Below, piece after piece: positions 20,819 through 31,720 of a stretch of 64,000 bases of DNA. Location of the stretch: contig CAUWAG010000020.1 in NCBI GenBank assembly GCA_963556695.1, positions 992,001 through 1,056,000 on the forward strand, read 5' to 3'. The translations under genes were made by a program, and so were the position numbers. A model generated the notes under the pieces. It did not search any database, was not told where the DNA came from, and worked only from the letters and a program-made list of their open reading frames with translations. This DNA is from Anthostomella pinea. Taxonomy: Eukaryota > Ascomycota > Sordariomycetes > Xylariales > Xylariaceae. Numbering within the stretch: position 1 is the stretch's first letter; the number at the start of each line of letters is the position of its first letter.

Positions 20819-23252
20819 TCACACAGATGGAAACCCAAGGTGCGGCCCTTGAGGGGCATCTTGAGGTGTGCCTTGAGGCGTACCTTGGGGAGTTGCTTGG
20901 GGAGCAGGCACGTAATTGAGCAGGAGCGGAGCGCAGAAGAGAAATTCGAGCGACCGAGAGTCAGTCGGCTGGAAGTTGTTCTGCTCGTGACGCATATGCA
21001 GGTACGCAGCTGGTGTAAATGATTAGCGACTTCAGTACACAAGAACAATCATCCAGTTGGCACTTACGGGTTATGTTGAGATCCTGGAAGTACTTCTCGA
21101 TGATAGGATCATCCTCCTCAGTTGTGATTGGTGCATCCGGGTCTGGATGGCTGGTCTTGGGAAGGATATGCCGGATCACAAGCAGCATTCTTAGAAGCTC
21201 GGTCAGACCATGTCCCTGGCTTGTATAGTTGCTCGGTGGCTTCTCCAGTGGCCATTTCGGCCGCAGGTTCTCCTCATCCCAGGCCTTGAAAGCCCAAGTG
21301 GTCTTCTCAACGCAATTGAGGAATAGTATGACGGTGAGAAACATGGGGAAGCCAAGTTTCGTCTTGCCGTCTTGCAGGTTCCGCTGGATTCCGTTGAGCA
21401 AATTTTTGCTGGCTATAGACGCCTTGCGTTCAGCTGCCGCAGTAAGCTGCATACATATGTTAGAATACGCCTCGCATTCGGTTTCGTCCTTGATCCACGA
21501 GTCCGGAACTTCGTCTCTCGGCGACTTTACTAGCATGGTCCATTGACGCTCGCGATCCATCATTTCGACGATTCCCCAGAGCTCTAGCGATCGCTTCAGC
21601 AGCTCGTCATTGGTGTCTTTGGCAAGCTGATCTGCCGCCTCCAGAGTGACACGCACATGGGAAGACGGCTCACGTCTGATGAACTCAGGTAGCATACGAC
21701 GCATGTACCCTTCGACCTTTCCCGGGACGTCCTCCTTATTGTTGTCTAGTAGGATGACCGGTCCAGGCGGTTCCACTTTGACATGACCATTGTCGCCATT
21801 TTCGCCTTCGCCACCCTTTGGATAGCCTTGGAGAACTTGGAAGACGACCTTGTGGCCAGTCTCCGGGAAGTGCGAAACCTCCACCACATTGAGGACGTTT
21901 TCAAGCTGATGTGAGCTCTTGTAGCCATTGATACGCTTCTGAGCCATGACGACTTGTACGCCAGCAGAGTATAGGTCAATGTACTCAGAAAGCTTGGTTC
22001 TGACACAACCTGTGCGCCAGACTCGCGGAGATAGCACCTTCTTGCAGGTGTCGCACGGCGTACCTTTGGAACACGTCTTTCGCAGAATTCGGCATCGAAT
22101 GCATGCTCCGATGCGACGGACTTCCTGGACTTCCCTTCGACGGCTTGAGTCGAATCGCGCCCTGCTGTGGCGGTAGCGCGGCCCATTCGGACTGTCGGTA
22201 GTATCCATGCGGAACCCGCCCCTGTTCAATGTGGGCACCATGTGTGAACTATGATCATTGACGGTTGCTGGCGCATGGATGTCATCTGGCATATATGTCA
22301 TACCTCCCCAGGGCGTCAGAGAATCATTGTGGTTCACAGGTGCAGGCGGAGGTGCTGGCTGTGGTGACTTTTCATGCTCTGGATAGTCGATCATCATCTC
22401 AGTTGACGCTGCTGATTGAGCGATGTGTTCCGCAATGGTTTCGTCGGTCAGGATTTGGTGGTCGAGCTGGGGGTCGAGCAGTGATGGGTTCAGTCGAGCG
22501 GTGGCAGCGGCTGCGACGGAGAGAGCCGACTGAGTTGGAGAGCCGGTGCTTTGGAAGAGTTGTTGAAGTCTCTCCTCGGCAGAAAGCTCATTCTGCGGGA
22601 TAGTCTGTGACTGTTGCGATGCATCTGTAGCCCGAGTCAGTAACTGCACCAAGCGAAAGGTAGAACCAAAGTGTGTACCTTTCTTGTCGCGCTGTGGTCG
22701 ATTCTCATAGCTCATGGGCGGGTTCTCCAGGGTGAATTGTTCGTGCAGCTCGAATGGGTTCGACCCAGGCGCCAAGGTCGCAGGGAGGGCAGCAGCCAGA
22801 GTGGTCTGCACAGCTTCGCTCGTGGGATCTTGGATGGTCGGCACATGGTCGTCGTGTTTCTCGCTAGCTTCTATCTGACGAGATACCTCGGCAAGGGTTT
22901 CCAGAGGCGTCCAAAGAGAGTCCTGGATCTGGCTCTGGTTCTGGTCATGGTTATGTGAGAGGTTCTGTCCAAAGCTGGGACCAGTGTTGGGCCCAGAGTG
23001 GAGGAGGCCGTCGTACTTCTGCCTGCCGGATCCATTGTTAATGCCGTGCAGAGAGAGACAAGCGTTAATCCTCTCAGCCTCTGAGATGGCAGGACACTTC
23101 TTGGTCAGGTGGGATGTCAGGCTGTCGATGCGACCCTTGGGGAAGTCCTCGCCGCAGGCCTTGCAACGATGATGGTACCTGTTGCTGTTGTCGTTCAGCT
23201 TGGCGCCGCGCTCGAAGAACTCGAGGATCAGGGGGTTCGGTCTACGACCCAT
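20819..23252 (-). CDS. Transcription factor with BED-like finger and Zn2Cys6 cluster
   Basis: Exons 22679-23252, 21068-22624 and 20819-21009 give 773 residues. The start is the ATG at 23252 (MGRRPNPLILEFFERG). Residues 30-53 form a C-x2-C...H-x4-C BED-like finger. Glutamine/proline-rich linker follows. Residues about 365-397 carry a fungal zinc cluster, C-x2-C-x6-C-x5-C-x2-C and a final Cys 11 residues later. The remaining part is helical, and the last exon ends with proline/glutamine repeats (TPQGTPQGTPQDAPQG). The 54-nt intron 1 is divisible by three and stop-free, so an unspliced frame also stays open; I spliced it because it has GT...AG ends and an ACTGAC branch word. Intron 2 (58 nt) has a GTAAGT donor and GCTAAT branch. 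It probably regulates genes in the nucleus; targets unknown. It is divergent to the GH92 gene, which may or may not be a target. The last exon could continue through another donor (GTGAGT near the stop). Confidence 0.82.
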
Positions 23253-24493
23253 GTTGTCGAGAGTCGATGCCACAATGTCGTCACCAAAGGTGGGATAGTG
23301 ATGATAATAAGACGGGCAGAATTGTGAATGCGGTGAGTTGAAGTTTTCACCACCTGACGGAATTATCCCTGTGTGTCGGTCCCGAGGTCCCCGCCGCGCC
23401 ACCAAGCTTTGACAGGAACTTCGAGCGGGCAGGCGGGCGGGGCACGGGAGCTTAAATCCGATAGCACCCCGCAACCCCCTCAGCCCCATTTCCTGATAAG
23501 AAGTACCAGAGCCGCACGGGCCTGCAATGAAACTGCTAAAGAGATGACCTGGGGAAGACATCCACCATACATCTACCTACTCTAAGTCTTCTGACGGGCT
23601 CTGAAGGGCATCATTATACAATGAAATGACCGACACGCGGACATCGACTTGCTGGTTTTTCATACAGCACGGCTTTTGCCTGAAGCTGGTGTGTTTCGTT
23701 CGTCACCTAGGTTGACATCCAGTCTTATTAAGGGGTGTGGGCCTGGTATGTCACCCATGTGTGCCTCACTCAAATAAGCTTGAAAAGGGAATCCTGTCGT
23801 TGTCAGGAACACCAAATCTGAGATCTACTCCTTCGCGCGTTCATCGACAAGGCCAAGCAACCACGCTTTCTTCCGACATGATGTTTCTCAATGTCGTCTA
23901 CCTAGTGGTATCAAATGACGCCGTCTGTATCCAGAGGGTGTATCGCTAGAGACCGCATCTACAGGTCAGGCCTATGACTCTGAGGCCTTCGTTCACGTTG
24001 CGATCAGCGATACGCCCCACCACAGCGGCTGTGCCGCTCATTCGCAAATGACATGGCCATTTGGCAGCACGTTGCTGGGGTCATGTCGTGTGAGCCAGGG
24101 CCCAGCTGGGTCAGGCATTCAGCTGGGCGCAGGCCTGCAGCTGCAGCTCATCTCGGCCCATTGCGCTTCGCCGCACAAAGGATTCTGATGCTGGAGCCTA
24201 GGGGCTCGGGGTCACTGAGAGGAAATGGGCAGACAGATGGGTTGAGAAACCAAAAGGGAGCACGCCCTGCGCTGATATTGATAATAAAAGGGAGCAGCTG
24301 CCTTCTAGACCGTCTACGCGCACCAGGTTGTCGTCTTGGTCTTGCCGTTCTCGTCTCAAGGCACATTGATTGAAGTCGCTCGTCTGATTCTCCGTTTCTT
24401 CTGCAATGCTGGAGTGTTGAGCACGTAGTCAACCTCCATAACACATCGACCCCCTGCCAGCCTTGCATCCTGCTACCGAATCCTGCTACCGAG
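23253..24493. promoter_or_regulatory. Divergent upstream region, zinc-cluster factor / GH92
   Basis: A 1.24-kb shared upstream region with no supportable gene. It contains direct words such as AGCTGGG...GCAGCTGCAGCTCA near 24105-24150. Zn2Cys6 factors bind CGG triplets; several occur but I cannot assign a site. Confidence 0.45.
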
Positions 24494-27045
24494 ATGCGTC
24501 CATCGTTGCGGATTGGCCTGGCGTTGACCGCGTCGCTCAGTCAGGCTCAGGATCTCACGCAGTACGTTCTGACAGATGTGAGTTGATCGTCCGAACTCAT
24601 CACGAGTTGCTTCAAATTGACTTTGGCTAGACCGGCGACACCGGCGGAGGCAACACGTTCCCCGGCGTTAGCTTGCCGCTCGGCATGGTAAAGTTAGGGC
24701 CTGACTTGTACACCGGGTCCGACAGCTACTCGGGCTACCAGGCGGATGGCGATTTCATCGGTTTCAGCATGCTCCATGAGAGCGGCACTGGGGGTGCTCC
24801 CAAGTATGGCGTGGTTTCTCAGATGCCGGTTCTTGGCGACATTGAGAATCCTCTGAGTGACCAGAGCATCAACCGAAGCGTGGCGGACGAGACAAGACTC
24901 GGCTACTACAAGTCGAGTCTAGTCAATGGCATCACCGTCGAGCTGGGAGCTACCGGGAGGGCTGGAATGTTTCAATATGTGTTCCCCGAGGACAGTGGAG
25001 CATCCAATGTCATCGTCGACGTTTCCCACGTCCTTCCCTCGTATCGAGGCCAAGGCCTAGGACAGAGCTACCTTGGTGGAAATATATCGGTCACGACTCT
25101 GGAAACTGGAGTTCGATACGTTGGATCAGGATCATATGATAATGTGAGCTCGCAAGTCTTCATATGTCAAGTCAAGGCATACCTTGCATCGCCAGCCACT
25201 GATACTAGATAGGGCTGGAACCGTGCGCCGGAATGGACAGTCTACTTCTGCGGAAACTTTGAGCAGAACGCGACATTCAGGACTTTCCTTGGAGCGGACG
25301 CAGAGAATGACACTCTAGTAGACTACAGCGACGCAACCAGCCAAGCGTCAGAGGTCCGGCTAGGCGCCGTCTTCACCTTTAACACGACGGAAGTTACCTC
25401 GAGGGTTGGCGTCTCGTTCATCTCAGCAGACCAGGCTTGCCACAACGTCGACACGGAGATCCCGGCCGGTACCAGTCGAGAGACGTTGGAGGACGACGTG
25501 AAGACGGCTTGGACTGACCAGGTGCTGTCTAAGGTCACGACCACGGACACGTCCAACACCACTAAACTCCAGCTGCTATATTCCTCCCTGTATCATCTGC
25601 TCCTGATCCCGACTAACAAGACCGGGGAAAACCCGCTGTGGACATCGAGCGAGCCTTACTACGATGATATATTTACCTTTTGGGATCTTGTAAGTAACAC
25701 TACTTGTTGACTCTCGTGATTGCCTGCTGACCAGCTTCAGTTCCGGAGCGGGACGCCTCTCCTGCACATTCTACAGCCTGTAGCATACGAGGAGTTCATC
25801 CGATCTCTGATCGACATCTGGCGCTTTGAGGGATTCATGCCGGATGCTCGCTCCTCGTTCTTCAACGGGGCGACGCAGGGCGGCTCTAACGTAGATAACG
25901 TCCTCGCCGACGCCTACGTCAAGGGCGTCCGCGGCGCCGTTAACTGGACGGACGGGTTCTCGGCAATGCTGACGGATGCTGAGACGGTGCCGCCGAACAA
26001 CAACGACTCGCGCGACACGTCCTCGTCGACGAAGGAGGGCCGCGGGGCGCTGCCCGACTGGATCGATCTCGGATACATCACGACCAAATATGGTCGCTCC
26101 GTGAGCCGAGCCATCGAATAGTGAGCGCCTCCCTCTCCCATCCTCCTCGGATCTCCCTCACCCTAGGCATACAAACTAACAATTCCCAGCGCCGGCAACG
26201 ATTTCGGTCTCTACCAAGTAGCCAGCGGCCTCGGCCTCGACTCTGAAGCAGAGAAATACCTCAACCGCTCGCGGCAATGGCGCAACCAGTGGAACCCCGA
26301 CCTCACCGCGCTGAATTTCACCGGATTCCTCGGCCCGCGCGACGAGGACGGCGCCTGGGTCGACCAGGACCCACTCAGCTGCGGCGGCTGCTACTGGGGC
26401 GACGACTACTACGAGGCCCTGCCGATGGAGTACTCGTTCAACGCGCATCACGACATGGCCACGCTGATCGACTACAGCGGCGGCAGCGACGCCTTCATTG
26501 CCCGCCTCGAGGCCATGTTCGAGGGCGGGCTCAGCGACAGCAACTCGCAGTTCAACTACACGCTTTTCAACCCGGGCAACGAGCCGTCCTTCACGACACC
26601 GTACCTGTACAACTTTGTCGGGCGGCAGGACCTGAGCGTCAAGCACAGCCGCTTCGTCGCGGATAGCTACTACAGCCCCACGCCGGCCGGCCTGCCGGGC
26701 AACTCGGACGCCGGCGCCATGGAGAGCTGGCTGCTGTGGAACATCATCGGGCTGTACCCGATCACGGGCCAAACCACCTTCCTCATCGGGTCGCCGTGGT
26801 TCGCGGACCTGACGATTGACCTGGGCGGCGGGAAGAGCCTTGTCGTCACCGCGACGGGCGGCGATGATGAGGGAGCTATCTACGTGCAGTCGCTGCAGGT
26901 CAACGGCGCCGCCTGGGATAAGGCGTGGGTGGCGTGGGAGGACGTCTTCGCGGACGGCGGGACGCTGGACTTCGTGCTGGGGTCTGAGCCGGCCGACTGG
27001 GCGACTGGAGAGGCGCCGCCGAGTCCGGCGACGAAGACGTCGTAA
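24494..27045 (+). CDS. Secreted GH92 alpha-1,2-mannosidase-like protein
   Basis: Exons 24494-24577, 24631-25143, 25213-25689, 25741-26120 and 26190-27045; 769 residues. Residues 1-19 (MRPSLRIGLALTASLSQAQ) form a signal peptide. The N-terminal domain begins TGDTGGGNTFPGVSLPLGMVKLGPD, the GH92 opening. The catalytic domain shows VAYEEFIRSLIDIWR, ARSSFFNGATQGGSNVDNVLADAYVKG, GGCYWGDDYYEALPMEYSF with HHDM (571-574), and PGNSDAGAMESW with Asp near 658. In GH92 enzymes the acidic residues in these last blocks act as general acid and base with calcium. Numerous N-x-S/T sites fit secretion. Fungal members trim alpha-mannose from glycans. Base composition changes strongly: exon 5 is much richer in G/C at third positions than exons 1-3, producing long antisense frames. 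A (TG)11 tract starts three bases after the stop. Confidence 0.93.
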
Positions 27046-27775
27046 TTTTGTGTGTGTGTGTGTGTGTGTGCACCTCCACTCCAATCTTGAGTTGGAGAAC
27101 ATGGACGTGGTTTTCGTTTCGTTGTATATAGGTTAGGTTGGAAGAAAGGGGCATATGCATATATTGCGTGCCGTATATAATCTAGGTAATTGTACATAGA
27201 AGACGAGATACCCGAGTACACACAGCGGATGATTTGAACTTTCCTGCCCAAGGCTGACGACCCGAGAATGCGGCGTGGTACCAGACTGATATCACCCTTT
27301 ATGAGTCTCAGTGTATGTATAGATTTCGAGATATTTGGGGCTTCATCGAGCTGGATAAGCACTCTGGAATGAGTGTCGCGAGTAATAGTTGTATCAAGAT
27401 TGCTTATTGCATGGTGCTTATTCCAAATGCAACAAATACTCTTGAATTAGGTACTTACGAAGCTGTCTCTAATAGGCATAAACCTCGAAATACTCACGAA
27501 CATTGACAACGGTTGAGTGAAATTGCGCAATAGGTGGCAGAAAGTGGTACGGTCTCTACTTGTTCCGCACAAAAGAGATCATTCATTATAGTAGGAATAA
27601 AAGGTTATCTTCAACGCACTTTCTCACTTGGTTAAAGAGGGGCATTGAAACGCAAGAAACGGATGCTCAAATTTCGTTCGCCACCTTCGCCATGCTCCTG
27701 ATGCCCACGTGGCTGTATGCGAAATCCCAGGGTATCTAACTATATCACCAAAAGGCAAGAAAGGGCTACCTAAAC
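27046..27775. other. Convergent intergenic region
   Basis: 730 bp between GH92 and the DUF300 gene, starting with the TG microsatellite. No gene seen. Confidence 0.6.
27049..27070. repeat. (TG)11 microsatellite
   Basis: Eleven perfect TG units immediately after the GH92 stop codon, hence within its presumed 3' UTR. Confidence 0.95.
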
Positions 27776-29720
27776 TCATAAGCGATCGCCATCCCAGACA
27801 TTGCGGAACTCGTCCTCGTTTTCTGTGGCGTACATCGGACTCGCTTCCTCATCTGGAGACGCGTTTCCCGCCGGGGTGACCACATCACTAAGATCATCCT
27901 CTGCCTCCTCCTCTAGGATGAAAGGATCACTTGTCGTTAATACGGGTGCCCCCAGGGGACCTTTGGATTCCGCTTCCTCGGACACACGAGCTCTGGTGTC
28001 TAGTGGCGAAGATACAACAGGCTCTGCCTCCTTCTGCTTGCCCTTCTTCTTCTTCTTGGGCTTTACGGCCTCCGGACTAGGTGCCGGTGGCTCCGTCGGT
28101 ACATTGGTAACGCTCAGGGAAGACACAGAGCGAGCCGTATTCCAGGCTCCCGAAGATGACTGATACACTCGAGCACCCGAAGACACCCAAATGTCTCTGG
28201 TGGGTATGTTGGCAGTGATCACAGGGTACTACCGAGTTATTAGCAAAGGGCAGAAGTACTTCAGTCAACGTAGAGCTCACATTCCAGTCTCCAAACTCCA
28301 GCTCCCGCGCTTTGCCGAATAGATCCTCGTCACGCTCGTCTAGCTTGGTCTCGTCGGTCGAGCCGTCTGTATAATTTGGTGTTACCGCAGCCCCTGTACT
28401 GCTGGGTCCTCCCTCGGAATTCAAGAGGGGCGTATTCGCGCTCATCTCCCCGTGAACTTCTCCAGGCTTCGGTATCCAGTACTTGGCCTCGCCACCTCGT
28501 GTGTACCTCATTCCATCCTTTAGTCTAGCGAATCGAGAACTGGAGTCTTCGTGTGCAATGACTTTTCCGGTAGAATCGAACACCCGGTAGCTGTAATGAC
28601 TGCCTCTAAACGTCTCCTTGGAATCTTCAATGAGGTCCACGATGCCGAAAGCATCTCTTGCGGCGTACTTGACGGGTAATCTGGCAGAGGAGATACTGTT
28701 GTCTGCGTAGTCATGCCAAGAAAAGGCATACCAGTGAGCAACCGCGAAGATAGGCATTTCGCAGCATATCAAAGCATCTTGTATGGCAGCTGCCAGATTA
28801 TCGGGCGTATAATCAGGAACAGTGTCCGGAACTGCTCCAAGCCAGACCAGGATGGAGAGAAAGAATCCTTGCCAATAGGAAGCGAAGATGATGAGCTTGA
28901 TGCACAGAAACTTGGGAACAGGTCGGAAAGGCAACAGATCATCGTGCATACAAACCCAGAACAAGCCAAGCGAGTACAGACTGAGAGTGACACTGATGTT
29001 GTAGACGATGCCGCTCCAGAGGTATCCAGATGATACACCGATGTAGCCCTCTTTGTATACACCAGTCGCTTTCATTATAATGGAGGCAATGGCCAAGGGG
29101 GGCTTCAGCCATGCGTATTGCAGAATCCCTCGTTTGAGGGATAGGAAGGTATAGGGATCCGAAATATCGACTTTCGGCAGCACGTGGTTCAGGGGCCATA
29201 GGTGGTTGACGGGAGCACGACCGTGGGTCATGATTATGAGCGCTCGTTCGCCTTGGAGGTAGTTGATCAGCAGTTGGAAGAAGGTGTAGATGGTAAAGGC
29301 CTGTGTGGAAGAGTGAGTGTTAGAGTTGCGGGGTCAAAGTCAGAGCAACGGACTACGCACCTCATATATATCTCGAATCGGGTCCAAGAAAGATGCCGCC
29401 TGCAAGGACACCATGCTAACCCACGAGCTGATGGAATAGATAGGAACCCTAGAAGAACCAGATCAGCTTTGTCTTGGTAGACTCGATGGAACACCTAATC
29501 CTACATCAACAAGATGCGCACAACATAGCGTTGCAACAGCGGCTTGCGATAGTTCTTTCTGGGTGGACATTAGCATTGGTAGAAGCGAGGCTGGATAATG
29601 TGACTGTCCGTACAGCTGGAACCATATCGACACGATGGATAGGAAGGTTGCCGCCAGGGCGAACACGCCGGCGACGATGGTGGTGGCGGTGGTGAACTTC
29701 TGGCCGGTTCCGCCAGCCAT
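27776..29720 (-). CDS. DUF300 / TMEM184 (Ost-alpha type) membrane protein
   Basis: Five exons: 29614-29720, 29505-29558, 29361-29448, 28281-29300 and 27776-28228; 573 residues. The Solute_trans_a (DUF300) family is clear from KNYRKPLLQRYVVRILLMVP across the first three exons, SMVSLQAASFLDPIRDIYEA, and HLWPLNHVLPKVDISDPYTF. Seven hydrophobic segments run from residue 12 to about 290, followed by a long cytosolic tail. The tail has a lysine run (KPKKKKKGKQKEAEP) and an acidic end (EEEAEDDLSDVV, ENEDEFRNVWDGD). Human TMEM184 and plant LAZ1 relatives are linked to vacuole/endosome membrane function; the fungal role is not firmly known. Introns are 52-60 nt with good branch words (TGCTAATG in intron 1). 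All phases close. The second exon has only 54 nt. Confidence 0.93.
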
Positions 29721-30380
29721 CTTGTCTGCTGAGCAGGTGTCTTCAAGTAAAGACGCTCAGTGGTGTTATTAGCAGACAGGGGATTTCGGTAGTAGCATTG
29801 TTGGAATGAGCCTCTCTGTCTCGACTCGTGGTGTAAAGAACAGCAGCAACAAGTGCTGGATTAGCAGGGCAGGCAGACAGTTGAGCTGGTGACGCGCGGA
29901 GGCGAAGTCGCACGTGGTGCAGGTGGTACCTGGTAGTTGCATGTACTGTGAGGTAGGGATCACGTACCTGGAATAAGCAATTATCCAAGTGTCTTTCAAA
30001 TAGTGTGGATCACAGCCACTAGATCAGCCACCTGGTAGCTTATCGTATTCATTGTCCTTTAAAGATGGATACGATAAGGTTACTTAAAATGGCTGCCTTA
30101 AGTGACGAATACTACCTTATCATAATTTAAATATTTAAATATATGTCGAATAATATCCTATTTTATCCGAATCTAATCAAATATTTATTAAAATATAAAC
30201 TAGTTAGAATTAAATTTACAACTGTCGGATTTAGGGGGCTGCACTGCGGTGTGCTGCAGATATTATAAAAAGTCGAATAAAAAGATTTTTGTTGTGATGG
30301 TTCTACCATCTATCAGGTCTAGCGATGGTGCCCGGGTAACGTGACTGAGCACGTGACTGATCAGACGATAGGTTGATCCA
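29721..30380. other. Intergenic upstream region grading into AT-rich DNA
   Basis: To about 30030 this is the likely upstream region of the DUF300 gene. From 30100 it becomes AT-rich. A hairpin TTATCGTAT (30040-30048) / ATACGATAA (30069-30077) lies at the boundary. No gene. Confidence 0.55.
30040..30077. repeat. TTATCGTAT/ATACGATAA hairpin
   Basis: Nine perfect pairs that extend inward to CAT/ATG with one mismatch, 20-nt spacer. TTATC recurs at 30117. Probably a decayed transposon end; no terminator role is implied in a eukaryote. Confidence 0.6.
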
Positions 30381-30594
30381 TGTCACGGCGAGCGTACTGA
30401 GGAGCTGGGACATGGCCGGCAGCAAGCAGCTATTACTCTATTGACGAGAATATCAAGACTAGAGAGGAAAGGAAGAGAGAGAGAGAGATAGGTACAGTGG
30501 GAGGTTGCCCCTTTAAGGGGATCCTTTGGTCAGATCCTTCCCCTATTGAGAAGTATCCGCTTGTCCTGTGGGAAGGTCTGTGCAGGCCGTCACA
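30381..30594. mobile_element. 214-bp solo LTR (copia-type), copy 1
   Basis: Starts TGTCACGGCGAG and ends GCCGTCACA, 214 bp, with a perfect 5-bp duplication ATCCA on both sides (30376-30380 and 30595-30599). It is the inverted equivalent of 30827-31040 with nine differences in 214 positions by my comparison. It contains an AGAGAGAGAGAGA purine tract. Complete flanks without internal sequence mean a solo LTR left by recombination. Confidence 0.88.
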
Positions 30595-30826
30595 ATCCAT
30601 GCCCTGGTGGGTCTGGTGGGGGACGACTGCCCATATCTAGCTGCCCACCAATTCGAGTGCATCTCTAGATCTCTCTTTTCCTTCAACCAGAGTTCCGTTA
30701 TACGTCAATAGTTAATAAGGGTCCCTGTATCCTTGCAATATATTTATGGAATCGTGACATTTACTCAAATTTATAAGATATTAGATTTTTATTAAAAATT
30801 TTTTTTTTTTTTCAAATATCTAGTTT

Positions 30827-31040
30827 TGTGACGGCCTGCACAGACCTTCCCACATGACAAGCGGATACTTCCCAATAGGGGAAGGATCTGACCAGAGGAT
30901 CCCCTTAAAAGGGCAACCTTCCACTGTACCTATCTCTCTCTCTCTCTTTCTTTCCTCTCTAGTCTTGATATTCTCGTCAATAGAGTAATAGCTGTTTGCT
31001 GCAGGCCATGTCCCAGCTCCTCAGTATGCTCGCCGTGACA
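30827..31040 (-). mobile_element. 214-bp LTR attached to a gag remnant, copy 2
   Basis: Same 214-bp LTR in the opposite orientation (TGTGACGGCC...CGCCGTGACA on the plus strand). The flanking 5-mers AGTTT and GGCTT differ, so only one side is a true insertion border; the right side joins the gag remnant at 31045-31720. On the minus strand it is therefore a 3' LTR behind an internally deleted element. Confidence 0.82.
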
Positions 31041-31044
31041 GGCT

Positions 31045-31720
31045 TGAGAAGACCAAATGGAGTTCATCAAGGCGACAGCAACTATGAAGTCGTTAAACCA
31101 GGTTGCTGGAGATAGAGCCTTAGGGACCCTGGCTTTTATAGCCCTGACTATAACCAATTCCCACTCTTCAATCCAGCTGATAAAATCCTTCTCTTTCTTC
31201 TTCTGTACCTCCTTATTGACTGTTGATATAATGGCACGGTAATTGACTTGGGCCTGGTGCATAATACTCTCACTATAGATGGCTCCTTCAGTTACGAGCT
31301 CTTGGTACCACTGGCGGAGGTTTTGTTCAGGGAGTAGTTTGGTCTCCTGTATGGTACGATCGACAGTTTCGAGAGTCCACTTGGTAACTTTGGATATGGA
31401 GGTCTTGGTCTGCTGATAGATCTTGTTTTTGTGCTCGAATAGGGCGATATTCATCTTGAAGTCAGCTGCTCCTTTTGTTGTAAGGTGTGAAGCGAGGACT
31501 CGTCCCTCCTCCACTGCTGTTTGAGCAGTTCTTGTAGGCTTCTTTGAATACTTTTCTGATAGGATATCCGGAGGCGTTGGTGCTGTTGGCCATAGAGTTG
31601 TTACCCCTGGCTTGATATGTTGCCAGATACCAAGTGCTTCAGCCCTTTTCTAAAATTGGAGTCCCTAGCTGACAAAGTCCTTTCGAGACCGATAGTACGC
31701 AGTTACGTTCTGGGTGGGAA
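31045..31720 (-). pseudogene. Truncated copia-type gag remnant
   Basis: The minus strand from about 31720 to 31045 reads as one frame broken only by two TAG codons (31665-31667 and 31650-31652). It includes KRAEALGIWQHIKPGV, then LASHLTTKGAADFKMNIALF, a long helical stretch, and a block ending WIEEWELVIVRAIKARVPKA and WFNDFIVAV. This order (tryptophan-rich N-terminus, helices, W-x2-W-x4 block) is typical of Ty1/copia gag proteins in fungi. The frame then runs straight into the LTR, so the rest of gag, protease, integrase, reverse transcriptase and RNase H are gone. No 5' LTR copy was found to the right. Two imperfect 26-28-bp direct repeats lie at its upstream end (31737-31790). Confidence 0.7.

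Noticed and set aside
20819..24493. Zinc-cluster factor and GH92 as a regulator-target pair
   Set aside because: Divergent arrangement is suggestive, but I see no defined paired CGG site or cluster logic; kept only as a possibility in the annotation.
26176..27102. 308-codon minus-strand frame antisense to the GH92 gene
   Set aside because: It is an arginine/alanine/valine-rich mirror of a GC3-rich coding exon and crosses the TG microsatellite; no domain and no start context.
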